A stretch of DNA of 10,858 nucleotides, from assembly GCA_032353305.1 (NCBI GenBank), contig JAUCNG010391257.1, forward strand, positions 1 through 10,858, read 5' to 3'. The DNA is from Cephalothrix spiralis (Eukaryota > Nemertea > Palaeonemertea > Archinemertea > Cephalotrichidae). A program made the translations under genes and the position numbers. This document shows, piece by piece, positions 1 through 6,766 of the stretch (the stretch's first letter is position 1; each line of letters starts with the position of its first letter). The notes beneath the pieces are model-generated. The model did not search any database, was not told the origin of the DNA, and saw nothing but the letters and a program-made list of their open reading frames with translations.

Positions 1-560
1 TAATTTTCCTTCGAGTTATAGACCTTTGAAATTTGAAAATCTTCAAAATGAGGTTTCACAATTTTGGATAATGCCCATGTACATTTTCATGACGTAATTT
101 TTAAGCGCAATTATAAACATCACTATATTTTAAATGAAGGACACTTTTTCACCCAGGTCCTTGCTTTATGGAGTGAAGACAGGTACAGATGAAGAAATTA
201 AACATAACAAATTATTGAAAGCTATGAGATATAATTTTTTTAAAGTCTTTGAATGATTTTTTTGGAGTTTTATTATATTAAATATGCGTTTAAGGCGTTT
301 ATTATTTTCAATATTGATAAATCCTAAGGGGTAAGGAGTCTATTTCAAAAGCAATGAAGTTAATTTGAATGTTATTTGATTCTATATCACTAATGAGAGG
401 GTCTTCAGAGAACGTGCCTTTTCTGCATTTTAATTCAATTACGTTAAGACATCTTTTCCGATTATAGACACACGTCGAATTTATGCCAATAAGTTTAATA
501 CTGTATTTTAAGCCAATTTTGCTGTACACAGTGGGAAACATCCATTTTTTCGCCGCTAGG
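1..560. other. A+T-rich non-coding stretch, nothing recognised
   Basis: I see no gene or clear repeat here. A 91-codon open frame on the minus strand (308-583) has no recognisable domain and no neighbouring exon signal, so I do not call it. The sequence is simple A/T-rich DNA with T and A runs. Confidence 0.5.
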
Positions 561-570
561 GGCTGAAAAA

Positions 571-578
571 TGACGTCA
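571..578. promoter_or_regulatory. CRE-like palindrome TGACGTCA
   Basis: A perfect TGACGTCA octamer, the known binding site of CREB/ATF bZIP factors, lies just after TTTTTTCGCCGCTAGGGGC. A similar order of words (TTTTCGCCGATAGAGGGC, then GACGTC) occurs in the inner arm of the inverted repeat at 3947-4196. This octamer may therefore be part of an old repeat and not a working enhancer. No gene is near it in the window. Confidence 0.3.
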
Positions 579-661
579 TACAAATTTAAATATCATTCGC
601 ATAAGCTTTTAGAAAATAATAGGATCGATTGTGATTCGGTTCATCTTCTGGGGTTTTTTAC

Positions 662-680
662 GGGGGGGGGGGGGGCGGGG
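662..680 (+). repeat. Poly-G tract (14 G, then C, then 4 G)
   Basis: Fourteen consecutive G residues at 662-675 are followed by C and GGGG. This is a homopolymer in otherwise A+T-rich DNA. It could form intramolecular G-quadruplexes on the plus strand, and its length is likely to vary between individuals and between sequencing reads. Confidence 0.85.
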
Positions 681-790
681 TATTGGTTTGAGAATTTTAT
701 ACTTTGCCAAAATTCAATTGTATGCCTGTAAGAATATTTAATGAGTTGATCTTAATCGTATTTAAAAAGCTATAAGACTATTTACTCTTC

Positions 791-1080
791 TGTGACAGCA
801 TTACAGCCTTTGATTCGTCCAGCACCAGACAGTATTATGTGAGACCAGCACCTTATCTCGGGCCGTGTCAGTGGTTTTTACCTGTTGTCGCAAATTGCAG
901 CCCATCACCAGAAAGTATTTTATGTGATCATGCAGCACCTTAACTGCTTCTGTGTCAGTGGTTTTTGCCTGTTTTGGCAAAATGCATGTAGCCTTTGATT
1001 TGTCCAGCAGCAGTGCCCAGCACCTTAACTGCTTCTGTCTCAAGAGTGGCTTTTGCCTGTTTTGGCAAATTTCAGCCAAT
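791..1080. repeat. Degenerate minisatellite, about 86-bp unit, about 3.3 copies
   Basis: Units start with CAGCACCTTA at 846, 933 and 1018, giving spacings of 87 and 85 bp. Each unit carries a GTGTCAGTGGTTTTTGCCTG-like core followed by a GGCAAATT-like word. A partial unit precedes 846 and shares GCCTTTGATT and GTCCAGCA with the unit at 933. Two overlapping reading frames of 74 and 92 codons cross this array in opposite directions. The 92-codon one shows the period as KTTDTEAVKVL and KTTDTARDKVL, which is expected for a unit near 29 codons and is not evidence of a gene. Confidence 0.8.
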
Positions 1081-1410
1081 GACTTTTACAGTCCATTTTG
1101 CCTACGACATCGGAAAGCTATAAAAATTATGATACGTTTATCTCACAGATATTTTAAAACAGGTAATCATTTATAATCATAGTCCTTTACTTCCGATAAT
1201 GGAGGACAATCTTAAATTTCTTAGCTCTCAGTGGCGGACAGGTTTGTGACAACCAATTTGCTAACTAAATGCCTTAAGTAAATAATTACATCTTGTACTT
1301 GTTGACCTAGACTGGCTAGACAGCGTGCAAGTACACATTTTTTCCCAGACTTTACCCTCGGTCAAAACGTCTGCCACAGATGGAGACCAGTGTTTTTTTT
1401 ATTTTTTAAT
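1081..1410. other. Intervening sequence, no gene seen
   Basis: No coding or RNA gene was recognised. The stretch 1351-1378 (CCCAGACTTTACCCTCGGTC and following) resembles 6624-6650 (CCCAGACTGTACCCCCAGTC), so it may be a fragment of a dispersed repeat. Confidence 0.45.
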
Positions 1411-1710
1411 GCTCCAAGTTGTCCTACTTTTCGATGATGTGTCCTACTTTTCCTACTTTTCGATGATGTGTTCTACTTTTGCTACTTTTTGGATTAATGT
1501 CCTACTTTTTAGCAAATTAGACCAAATATGAATTTTCTGCTTTATTTTGACGCTAAAATTCAAATTTTTCGGCCCGCGCCTACGGCGCTCGCTCTTTTTG
1601 ACGAATTATGACTCTTTCTTTAATTGCTAATTAGATATCTGACTACTTGCTAACTTTACCTAAAGATACCACTAAATAACTATATATACATGTATTGGCT
1701 TTAAATACCT
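1411..1710 (+). repeat. Dispersed repeat D, copy 1
   Basis: It starts at GCTCCAAGTTGTC and matches 5187-5463 in the same orientation. Shared landmarks in order are CCTACTTTTTAGCAA, TTAGACCAAA, TATTTTGACGCTAAAAT, CAAATTTTTCGGC, GCGCCTACG, CTCGCTCTTTTT, GACTCTTTCTT, AACTTTACCTAAAGATACCA and CTAAATAACTA. The 5' part carries iterated CCTACTTTT words, including a 20-bp word repeated at 1423 and 1452. Copy 1 has an expanded CTACTTTT block compared with copy 2. No open frame or promoter boxes are visible. The ends are set only by where the two copies stop matching. Confidence 0.85.
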
Positions 1711-1723
1711 CCTTTGTCTTTCT

Positions 1724-2006
1724 TCACTTAGCATACATTACACCAAAACACCCACTCCAAACCATCACTAATATGACATTTTTTCATTTGTGGAACCCTG
1801 GTAAAAGAACACCCGACAATTCAGGAAAATATTTGAGGGCGGTGAAAAAAATGTGCAAAATCATGCCAACAAAAAATGCGCCGCTGAATATTTGGTCACA
1901 ATTTTGTAAAAAATTTCCACCGTATGCAAAAAATTGGGGACGAGTATTAATTATTAAAAATATGAACCAGTTTTTTGACATTTTGCATCATTTTTCTGAC
2001 ATTTCT
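1724..2006 (+). repeat. 382-bp-spaced direct repeat, unit 1
   Basis: The unit runs from TCACTTAGCATACATTA to CTGACATTTCT and recurs at 2106-2388 with a constant offset of 382 bp. The first 176 bp are diverged (roughly 30 differences by eye), while 1900-2006 is identical to 2282-2388 over 107 bp. A 106-codon open frame (1695-2015) covers this unit. Unit 2 does not keep it open over a similar length, and the translation is made of A/T-run words, so I do not treat it as a gene. Confidence 0.9.
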
Positions 2007-2105
2007 TTGTCTTGAAAGTGCAGGCACCAACATCTCCAAATTGAATTTTTTGGGAATATTACAATATGACCTAGCTACTACCCCTTCACGAACTTGACAT
2101 TTTCG
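2007..2105 (+). other. Spacer between the two direct-repeat units
   Basis: About 99 bp of A+T-rich sequence separates the units. Both units are preceded by a short pyrimidine-rich lead-in, so the true period may be a 382-bp monomer that includes this spacer, with the second monomer cut short at 2388. Confidence 0.5.
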
Positions 2106-2388
2106 TCACTTAGCAGACATTACCCCAAAACACCCACCCAAAACCATCACTAATTTGACATTTTTTTCACTTGTGGAACCCTACTAGAAAAACACCTACC
2201 CTTTTCAGGAAAATATTTGAGCGCAGTCAAAAACTGTTCAAATTTTGCTAACAGAAAATGTGCCGCTGAATATTTGGTTAAAATTTTGTAAAAAATTTCC
2301 ACCGTATGCAAAAAATTGGGGACGAGTATTAATTATTAAAAATATGAACCAGTTTTTTGACATTTTGCATCATTTTTCTGACATTTCT
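2106..2388 (+). repeat. 382-bp-spaced direct repeat, unit 2
   Basis: Second copy of the unit at 1724-2006, starting at TCACTTAGCAGACATTA. Its last 107 bp (2282-2388) match unit 1 exactly. It ends abruptly before CTCTAGATATCGAGAC, with no second spacer. Confidence 0.9.
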
Positions 2389-2480
2389 CTCTAGATATCG
2401 AGACAAGAACCTCACTTTCCAGACATAAGCCTCCCGATGACAAACGTCTCAAAAACGACGTCATTACTTTCCATTCCATT
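2389..2480. other. Short linker with GAGAC/GTCTC and GACGTC words
   Basis: This linker between the direct repeat and repeat E contains GAGACAAG and CGTCTCAAAAACGACGTCAT. No gene is seen. A 63-codon minus-strand open frame (2336-2527) spans the junction of two unrelated repeats and is rejected. Confidence 0.4.
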
Positions 2481-2787
2481 GGTACCTGGATGCCTAAGGA
2501 AACACAAATCTGGAATAACCTATACATTTTTTTCCACTTTATGCAATATATATCTTAGCTTTTATAATAGAAGTCCATTAATGAATGAAAGTAATCTGGA
2601 TTAAAGGTTATTAACAAGTTGGTTTAAATAATGGGTGCCTTAGGAAAAATACAAATCTAGTTTTAAAACAAAGAAACAATGGATGTAATGGCCGTAATTA
2701 CCACTCTAAGTAATGACCGATATAAAGCTTAATGTAGGCTTAATAGCGCTAATTATTTTAATTACCATTTTAACTATAAATAGCTAG
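2481..2787 (+). repeat. Dispersed repeat E, copy 1
   Basis: It starts at GGTACCT and ends near CATTTTAACT. It matches 4526-4820 in the same orientation over nearly the whole length, roughly 85-90% by eye, with a few small indels. Inside each copy the start word TGCCTAAGGAAACACAAATC recurs 145 bp later as TGCCTTAGGAAAAATACAAATC (2636-2658), so E contains an internal diverged duplication. No A/B boxes or open frame are seen. Confidence 0.9.
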
Positions 2788-3249
2788 GTGTGTCCCAATA
2801 TTATGGTAAACAGCCAAATGACGTCATATAGTGACTTAATTATGAATATTTTAATACTTATTTGAGAACATGGTCTTCTTCTCTCCCGACTAAAAAAGAT
2901 CTGACCAGTGCAGATCGGTTTATAACTAAGGGAGCCCTGATGAATCTCTTGTCTCATTTTCCCCACCCCAATATGGCATTGGGGATAAGATGGGCCTAGT
3001 ATGGCATATGTCCTTATTTCAAACTTAGAGCTAATTTTTCTGTAAAATTCTTCCATTTTAATTGTTTGTTTTCTATACATACGGGTTCTTTTCCCAAGAA
3101 GTATGGGAAATTTTGGAATTTCCTAGTCGATCGCTACGTCACTTCACGCTGATAGGTTCGTTGATATTCTTACAGTAATATATTGTGCATGCTATTAATC
3201 GCAGAGCCAGTTGAATGTTGTAGCTAAATCTGCGAGGATATTGAACTCA
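2788..3249. other. Unique-looking sequence between E1 and F1
   Basis: It has no counterpart between E2 and F2. It holds a TGACGTCA octamer at 2819-2826 and a hairpin CCCCAAT-ATGGC-ATTGGGG at 2966-2984. A 98-codon minus-strand open frame (2784-3080) shows no domain or signal I recognise and runs into repeat E, so it is not called as a gene. Confidence 0.45.
2819..2826. promoter_or_regulatory. CRE-like palindrome TGACGTCA
   Basis: A perfect CREB/ATF-type octamer lies 32 bp past the end of repeat E copy 1. The sequence does not tie it to any gene. Confidence 0.25.
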
Positions 3250-3837
3250 AACACGAATGTCCAGACATGGTCTCAACAGGCCTCAAAACACTTTTTAAGT
3301 GTTTTCCTTTTACTTTCACAGTCTTTACGAATAAGATAGCTGACAACAGAGATTTACCCCTAGAGAGCCCTTAAACCGAGATTTTTCCTGAAGCTAAAAC
3401 TCCCCAAGTCGATAAGATGTCAATTCGTCTAAAAATTTGTGTCATTAGTATTCGATGCGAGAGGCAAAACTCCGATTTTAGCCTTAAAACAATCATTAGA
3501 TGATAAAAACAATCGCATCGATTTTTTAGAAGCTATAATTTATAATAAAAACTAAAAGTTCCATCCAGAGGGGTGATGTACCAAGATTCAATTTTTCTCT
3601 CTCACTACAATTTAAAGGTTGACAACACAAATGTGCAGAAAAATTCATTTGCAGGTTTAAATAACACGTTTTTGTATCTTGTATGACCACCCTAAAACTT
3701 TTGATTGGGGGCATGGACCATTTTGACCCATATATATTTGGAAAGCTTGAACAAATCTCCAGCCCATATCACATTTTTTAAAGACGTCATACAAAAATTG
3801 CGCCTTCTATCGGCGAAAATATGTTTTGTTAGTATCA
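3250..3837 (+). repeat. Dispersed repeat F, copy 1
   Basis: It starts near ACGAATGTCCAGACA. Landmarks shared with 5171-5980 are CAAAACACTTT-AAGTGTTTTCC, AATAAGATAGCTG, TTACCCCTAGAGAGCCCTTA, AGTCGATAAGA, TGTGTCATTAGTATTCGATG, GCGAGAGGCAAAA, TTTTAGCCTTAAAACAATCA, CATCGATTTT, AACTAAAAGTTCCA, GATGTACC, AGATTCAAT and GGTTGA. From 3530 it forms the left arm of a large inverted repeat. A segment of about 62 bp (3634-3695) is absent from the right arm. Minus-strand frame 3526-3714 lies inside this repeat and is a chance frame. Confidence 0.88.
3530..3837 (+). repeat. Left arm of large inverted repeat
   Basis: The arm runs from AAGCTATA to TTTTGTTAGTATCA and is the reverse complement of 3947-4196, apart from small differences and the 62-bp segment at 3634-3695. 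The two arms with the 109-bp spacer (3838-3946) make a foldback structure of about 667 bp. The inner end carries GACGTCATACAAAAATTGCG and TATCGGCGAAAAT. Confidence 0.92.
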
Positions 3838-3946
3838 GTACAGCCTAAACCGCTAGTGTTAGTGGATTTAAGATTTCATATTGTGTGACACTATGTTAAA
3901 CTGAGTTGAAATGGCTAGCTTAAATTTTCAAATGCGCCCCTGACGG
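3838..3946. other. Loop (spacer) of the large inverted repeat
   Basis: 109 bp lie between the arms. No repeat, promoter or coding signal is seen. Confidence 0.7.
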
Positions 3947-4196
3947 TGATACTAACAAAACAACATTTTCGCCGATAGAGGGCGCAATTTTTGTCTGACG
4001 TCTTAAAAAAATGTGATATGGGCTGGAGATTTGTTCAAGCTTTCCAAATATATATGGGTCAATATGGTCCCCCATTCAAAAGTTCATTTGTGTTGTCAAC
4101 CTTTAAATTGTAGTGAGAGAGAAAAAATTGAATCTTGGTACGTCACCCCTTTGGCCATTGGATGGAACTTTTAGTTTTTATTATAACCTATAGCTT
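3947..4196 (-). repeat. Right arm of large inverted repeat (inverted partial F)
   Basis: This is the reverse complement of 3530-3837 without the 62-bp segment. Clear matching words are GATATGGGCTGGAGATTTGT, CAAGCTTTCCAAATATATATG, TGTTGTCAACCTTTAAATTG and GATGGAACTTTTAGTTTTTA. It therefore is also an inverted partial copy of repeat F. Confidence 0.92.
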
Positions 4197-4525
4197 AATT
4201 CTAAAATGAATTTTTCCGTACATTTGTGAAAATCAAATTATTACTAAATTGCCCAATGTGCCATGTGGAGAGGGAGGGATGTCATCGAAATTACTCATCC
4301 GGCAATAATGTCATTAGTTAATTGCAAGGAGATATTGAATTTTCATATGGTAAAGCGCGGTAACTCACTTTTGCAAAAAATGAGTTACCATGCAGAGCCC
4401 AGTTTGGAAAGTTTTTCAACGCTGTTCGCGACATTTCATGTGGACTGGCTTGAAATTTTTGTGTCCACATAAAGTGTCCACATATCCACATTCTTCCCGC
4501 CTTAATTTGCCATTTTTATGCCATC
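4197..4525. other. Sequence between foldback and E2
   Basis: Apart from the hairpin at 4359-4389, it holds a 13-bp-period duplication GTGTCCACAT (4461 and 4474) followed by ATCCACAT. A 69-codon plus-strand open frame (4263-4472) is unsupported by any motif and runs through the hairpin. Confidence 0.5.
4359..4389. repeat. Hairpin GGTAACTCA ... TGAGTTACC
   Basis: A perfect 9-bp stem encloses the 13-nt loop CTTTTGCAAAAAA, which is itself nearly self-complementary. The same words recur at 7828-7854 (GCTCACTTTTTGC, AAAAAATGAGTTACC) and, in inverted and more diverged form, at 10811-10838. This may be a terminal hairpin of a short mobile element. The element's other end is not identified. Confidence 0.7.
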
Positions 4526-4820
4526 GGTACCTAATGAATGCCTAAGGAAACACAAATCTGGAATAACCTATGCACTATTTTCCACTTTGTGCAATATATA
4601 TCTTAGCTTTTAGAATAAATGCTAGTAATCTTGATTGAAGGTTATTAACACGTTAGTTTAAATAATGGGTGCCTTAGGAAAAATACAAATCTAGTTTTAA
4701 AACAAAGAAACAATGGATGTAATGGCCTTAATTACTGCTCTAAATTAGCCTACATTAGCGATATAAAGCTTAATGTAGGCTTCTTAGCGCTAATTATTTT
4801 AATAGCCCTTTTAACTAAGT
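4526..4820 (+). repeat. Dispersed repeat E, copy 2
   Basis: It matches 2481-2787 in the same orientation. Identical long blocks include ATAATGGGTGCCTTAGGAAA through AACAATGGATGTAATGGCC. Unlike copy 1 it keeps a perfect 11-bp inverted repeat, AGCCTACATTA (4747-4757) and TAATGTAGGCT (4771-4781). In copy 1 the left half of this hairpin is altered. Confidence 0.9.
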
Positions 4821-5170
4821 AGGTATTATACAAAACTTAAGTGATAAATGATTCTCGAAAGAATATATTGTTATTTCATATTTAATGTTCTCCGATACGA
4901 TACGCCGTAAATATCAAGAGCTTTAATTTGAAACTATATGTATCTAAATTATTTGGAGGGAAACCGCAAAATCACAGTCAATTGAACAATGATTTGTCCC
5001 AGCAAAGGTGCTTGGCATTCTTGTTGTACTGTATAGTCAGCAACTTCTCTATGCAATGCAACCCATGTTATCAAAACCTAGCTGTTAAGCTTCAAATAAG
5101 GTAATGCGATATTGAATCGCATCCAGAAGTGACCAACAAACAGGAGTAAATTCATACGAATAACTGAAAG
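4821..5170. other. Unique-looking sequence between E2 and F2
   Basis: No gene and no similarity to the E1-F1 interval was seen. It is A+T-rich, with a short inverted pair GCGATATTGAATCGC near 5105-5120. Confidence 0.45.
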
Positions 5171-6004
5171 ACGAATGTCCAGACACGCTCCAAGTTGTCA
5201 GACTTTGTCCTAATTTTCCTAGTTTTGGATGAGTTCCTACTTTTTAGCAAGTTAGACCAAAATATGAATTTGTCTGCCTTATTTTGACGCTAAAATGCAA
5301 ATTTTTCGGCTCGCGCCTACGACACTCGCTCTTTTTAACGAATTACGACTCTTTCTTATTCTTATCTTTTTTTATTGCTAATTACAATGTAGATATCTGA
5401 TTACTTGATAACTTTACCTAAAGATACCACTAAATAACTAGATATATTGGCCTAATGAACCTCCAATTAATTTCGCGTATTTTTCTGGTTTTATATTGTC
5501 CTACTTAATTTCCGAAAAAGTCCTACTTTTTTGTAGGGGCAGACTACTGGTCGTTTCGTCATGTCTCAAAACACTTTAAGTGTTTTCCAGGCTTTAAGTA
5601 TAAAGTGTTTTCCTTTTACTTTTCACAGTCCTTAAGAATAAGATAGCTGTCAACAGATTTACCCCTAGAGAGCCCTTAAACCGAGTTTTTTCCTCAAGCT
5701 AAAACTCCAAGTCGATAAGAAGTCAATTCTTCTAAAAATTTGTGTCATTAGTATTCGATGCGAGAGGCAAAAATTCCGATTTTAGCCTTAAAACAATCAT
5801 TTTGTCTTCATTAGAGTAATGTATTAGCTGATAAAAAACCATCTCATCGATTTTAGTAGCTATAGGCTCTAACTTAGAACCTATAGGCTCCAATGAAAAC
5901 TAAAAGTTCCACCCAGAGGGATGATGTACCGAGATTCAATTATTATTTTACTACGATTTGAAGGTTGATAAGAATATGGATAGTGTGATAAAGTACACAT
6001 TTAT
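5171..6004 (+). repeat. Dispersed repeat F, copy 2 (interrupted by D)
   Basis: The copy begins ACGAATGTCCAGACA as in F1, breaks at about 5186, and resumes at about 5561 with TCTCAAAACACTTT. The intervening 375 bp are repeat D. After the break, F2 follows F1 to about 5970, ending in GGTTGATAAGAATATGGATA. A perfect 9-bp palindrome AAAACACTT-T-AAGTGTTTT is at 5568-5586. Local duplications include CTATAGGCTC near 5865 and 5887. Confidence 0.88.
5187..5560 (+). repeat. Dispersed repeat D, copy 2, nested inside F2
   Basis: It starts at GCTCCAAGTTGTC and matches D copy 1 to 5463 (AACCTCC). The following 97 bp still carry the TCCTACTTAA and GTCCTACTTTTTTG words, so D probably continues to about 5560 and copy 1 is cut short at 1710. 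Its presence in F2 and absence from the same point of F1 (CCAGACA/TGGTCTCAA, 3261-3275) points to insertion. A clear target duplication is not visible, at most CA on both sides. Confidence 0.82.
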
Positions 6005-6640
6005 GCGAGAGGCAAAATTCCGATTTCGCCAGGGGGTCATGGGAAAAAATTGGCACACGTAGGTCGAAAATTGGCATACACGTAGGTGTCTGAGTTGAGG
6101 TACCCACCCACCCCCAAAAGGGCATGGAAATAATTGGAAAAAGCCAATTTTTTCCATTAATTTTTTGACCACCCATCCCCTATTTTTTGCACGCGATTGA
6201 ATTTTTTTTCTGCGGCCCATTTTGTTTCGAACAAAAGTTTTCCACTTTTTTTCCAGAACGCGCCAATTTTTTCCTAAAATTTTTGACCACCCACCCAATT
6301 TTTTTCATTTACCTCTGTTTTGATACTAATGTTTTTTTAATGGTGCTTTGAAGCTTATATCAGTAATAATAATTGTTAAAAACATGATTAATAGCCTAAA
6401 AATGGTAATAAAACAAAGGAAGAAAAAATGGGCAAACTACTGAAAACAGTGAAAAAATTGGTACCCAGCGTATGCCAATTTTTTTCATGACCTCCCCCCC
6501 CTCCTTTATTTCGCATCGATTTTTTAGCTATAGACTCTAATAAAAGTACCAAGATTCAATTATTATTTTACTACGATTTGAAGGTTGATAAGAATATTGA
6601 TAGTGTGATTAAGTACGCATTTACCCCAGACTGTACCCCC
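6005..6640 (+). repeat. Tandem duplicate of the F 3' part, interrupted
   Basis: GCGAGAGGCAAAA recurs at 6005, 245 bp after 5760. After the insert at 6030-6507 the F sequence resumes with CGCATCGATTTTTTAGC, then ACCAAGATTCAATTATTATT, ACTACGATTTGAAGGTTGAT and GATAGTGTGAT. These match 5925-5985 almost exactly, closer than to F1, so the duplication is local and later than the F1/F2 split. Confidence 0.83.
6030..6507. mobile_element. Foldback-like insert with inverted ends and 7-bp target duplication
   Basis: About 478 bp interrupt the F duplicate. The flanks carry ATTTCGC at 6023-6029 and 6508-6514, fitting a 7-bp target-site duplication. Near the ends are inverted sequences: GGGGGTCATGGGAAAAAATT (then GGCACACG) at 6032-6058 and, on the other strand, GGTCATGAAAAAAATTGGC (then ATACG) at 6469-6493, with C-rich sequence outside. 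Inside, a 21-22-bp word with AAAATTGGCA and CACGTAGGT is duplicated near 6045-6088, and TTTTTTGACCACCCA-like words recur near 6165 and 6280. The 77- and 115-codon minus-strand frames here are low-complexity readings of these repeats. It has no transposase, so it would be non-autonomous. Confidence 0.7.
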
Positions 6641-6681
6641 AGTCAGACCGACTTTAGTTGCGAAATTCCATCGATTCCATG

Positions 6682-6712
6682 CCAAATGATAGACTGGTCT
6701 CTATCATTTTGG
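6682..6712. repeat. Strong hairpin CCAAATGATAGA / TCTATCATTTTGG
   Basis: A 12-bp stem with one bulged T surrounds a 6-nt loop (CTGGTC, 6694-6699). It stands 9 bp before the first iteron at 6722. No T run follows, and this is not a bacterial setting, so it is a structural or mobile-element signal and not an intrinsic terminator. Confidence 0.75.
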
Positions 6713-6721
6713 GTGAATTCT

Positions 6722-6766
6722 CACTAGGCCGAAATTTCACTAAGCCGAAACCCGCTAAATCGAAAA
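6722..6766 (+). repeat. Three iterons, CACTAAGCCGAAA-like, 15-16-bp period
   Basis: CACTAGGCCGAAA starts at 6722, CACTAAGCCGAAA at 6738, and CGCTAAATCGAAAA at 6753. An inverted copy, CACTAAACCGAAAA on the minus strand, is at 7164-7177. The iterons overlap the left inverted repeat. Confidence 0.8.

Noticed and set aside
308-583. 91-codon open frame, minus strand
   Set aside because: No domain, motif or splice context was recognised, and it begins at the GACGTC repeat core. A chance frame is more likely in a region without other coding signal.
801-1079. 92-codon minus-strand frame with KTTDT repeats
   Set aside because: It is the minisatellite read in one frame. The 87/85-bp spacing does not keep frame across all units and no protein family is suggested.
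788-1095. CRISPR array
   Set aside because: Units are about 86 bp, imperfect and contiguous, with no short repeat and unique spacer pattern.
1695-2015. 106-codon plus-strand frame over the direct repeat
   Set aside because: Unit 2 does not maintain an equal frame, and the sequence is A/T-run words. Identity between units is at the DNA level and does not favour third positions.
2784-3080. 98-codon minus-strand frame
   Set aside because: No recognised motif; it starts from unique-looking sequence and runs to the edge of repeat E. No homologue exists between E2 and F2.
3526-3714. 62-codon minus-strand frame in F1
   Set aside because: It lies wholly in the inverted-repeat arm and is broken in the F2 homologue.
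5943-6298. Overlapping 77- and 115-codon minus-strand frames
   Set aside because: Two frames overlap over the same low-complexity insert, rich in K, W and G from AAAAATTGG words. Frame-shifted overlap argues against either being real.
6682-6712. Intrinsic bacterial terminator
   Set aside because: No T run follows, and the window is eukaryotic in character.
6682-6727. Helitron 3' end (hairpin then CTAG 11 nt later)
   Set aside because: The hairpin and a CTRR-type CTAG are at a suitable spacing, but the next base is G where a T is expected, and no 5' TC end or Rep/helicase relic was seen.
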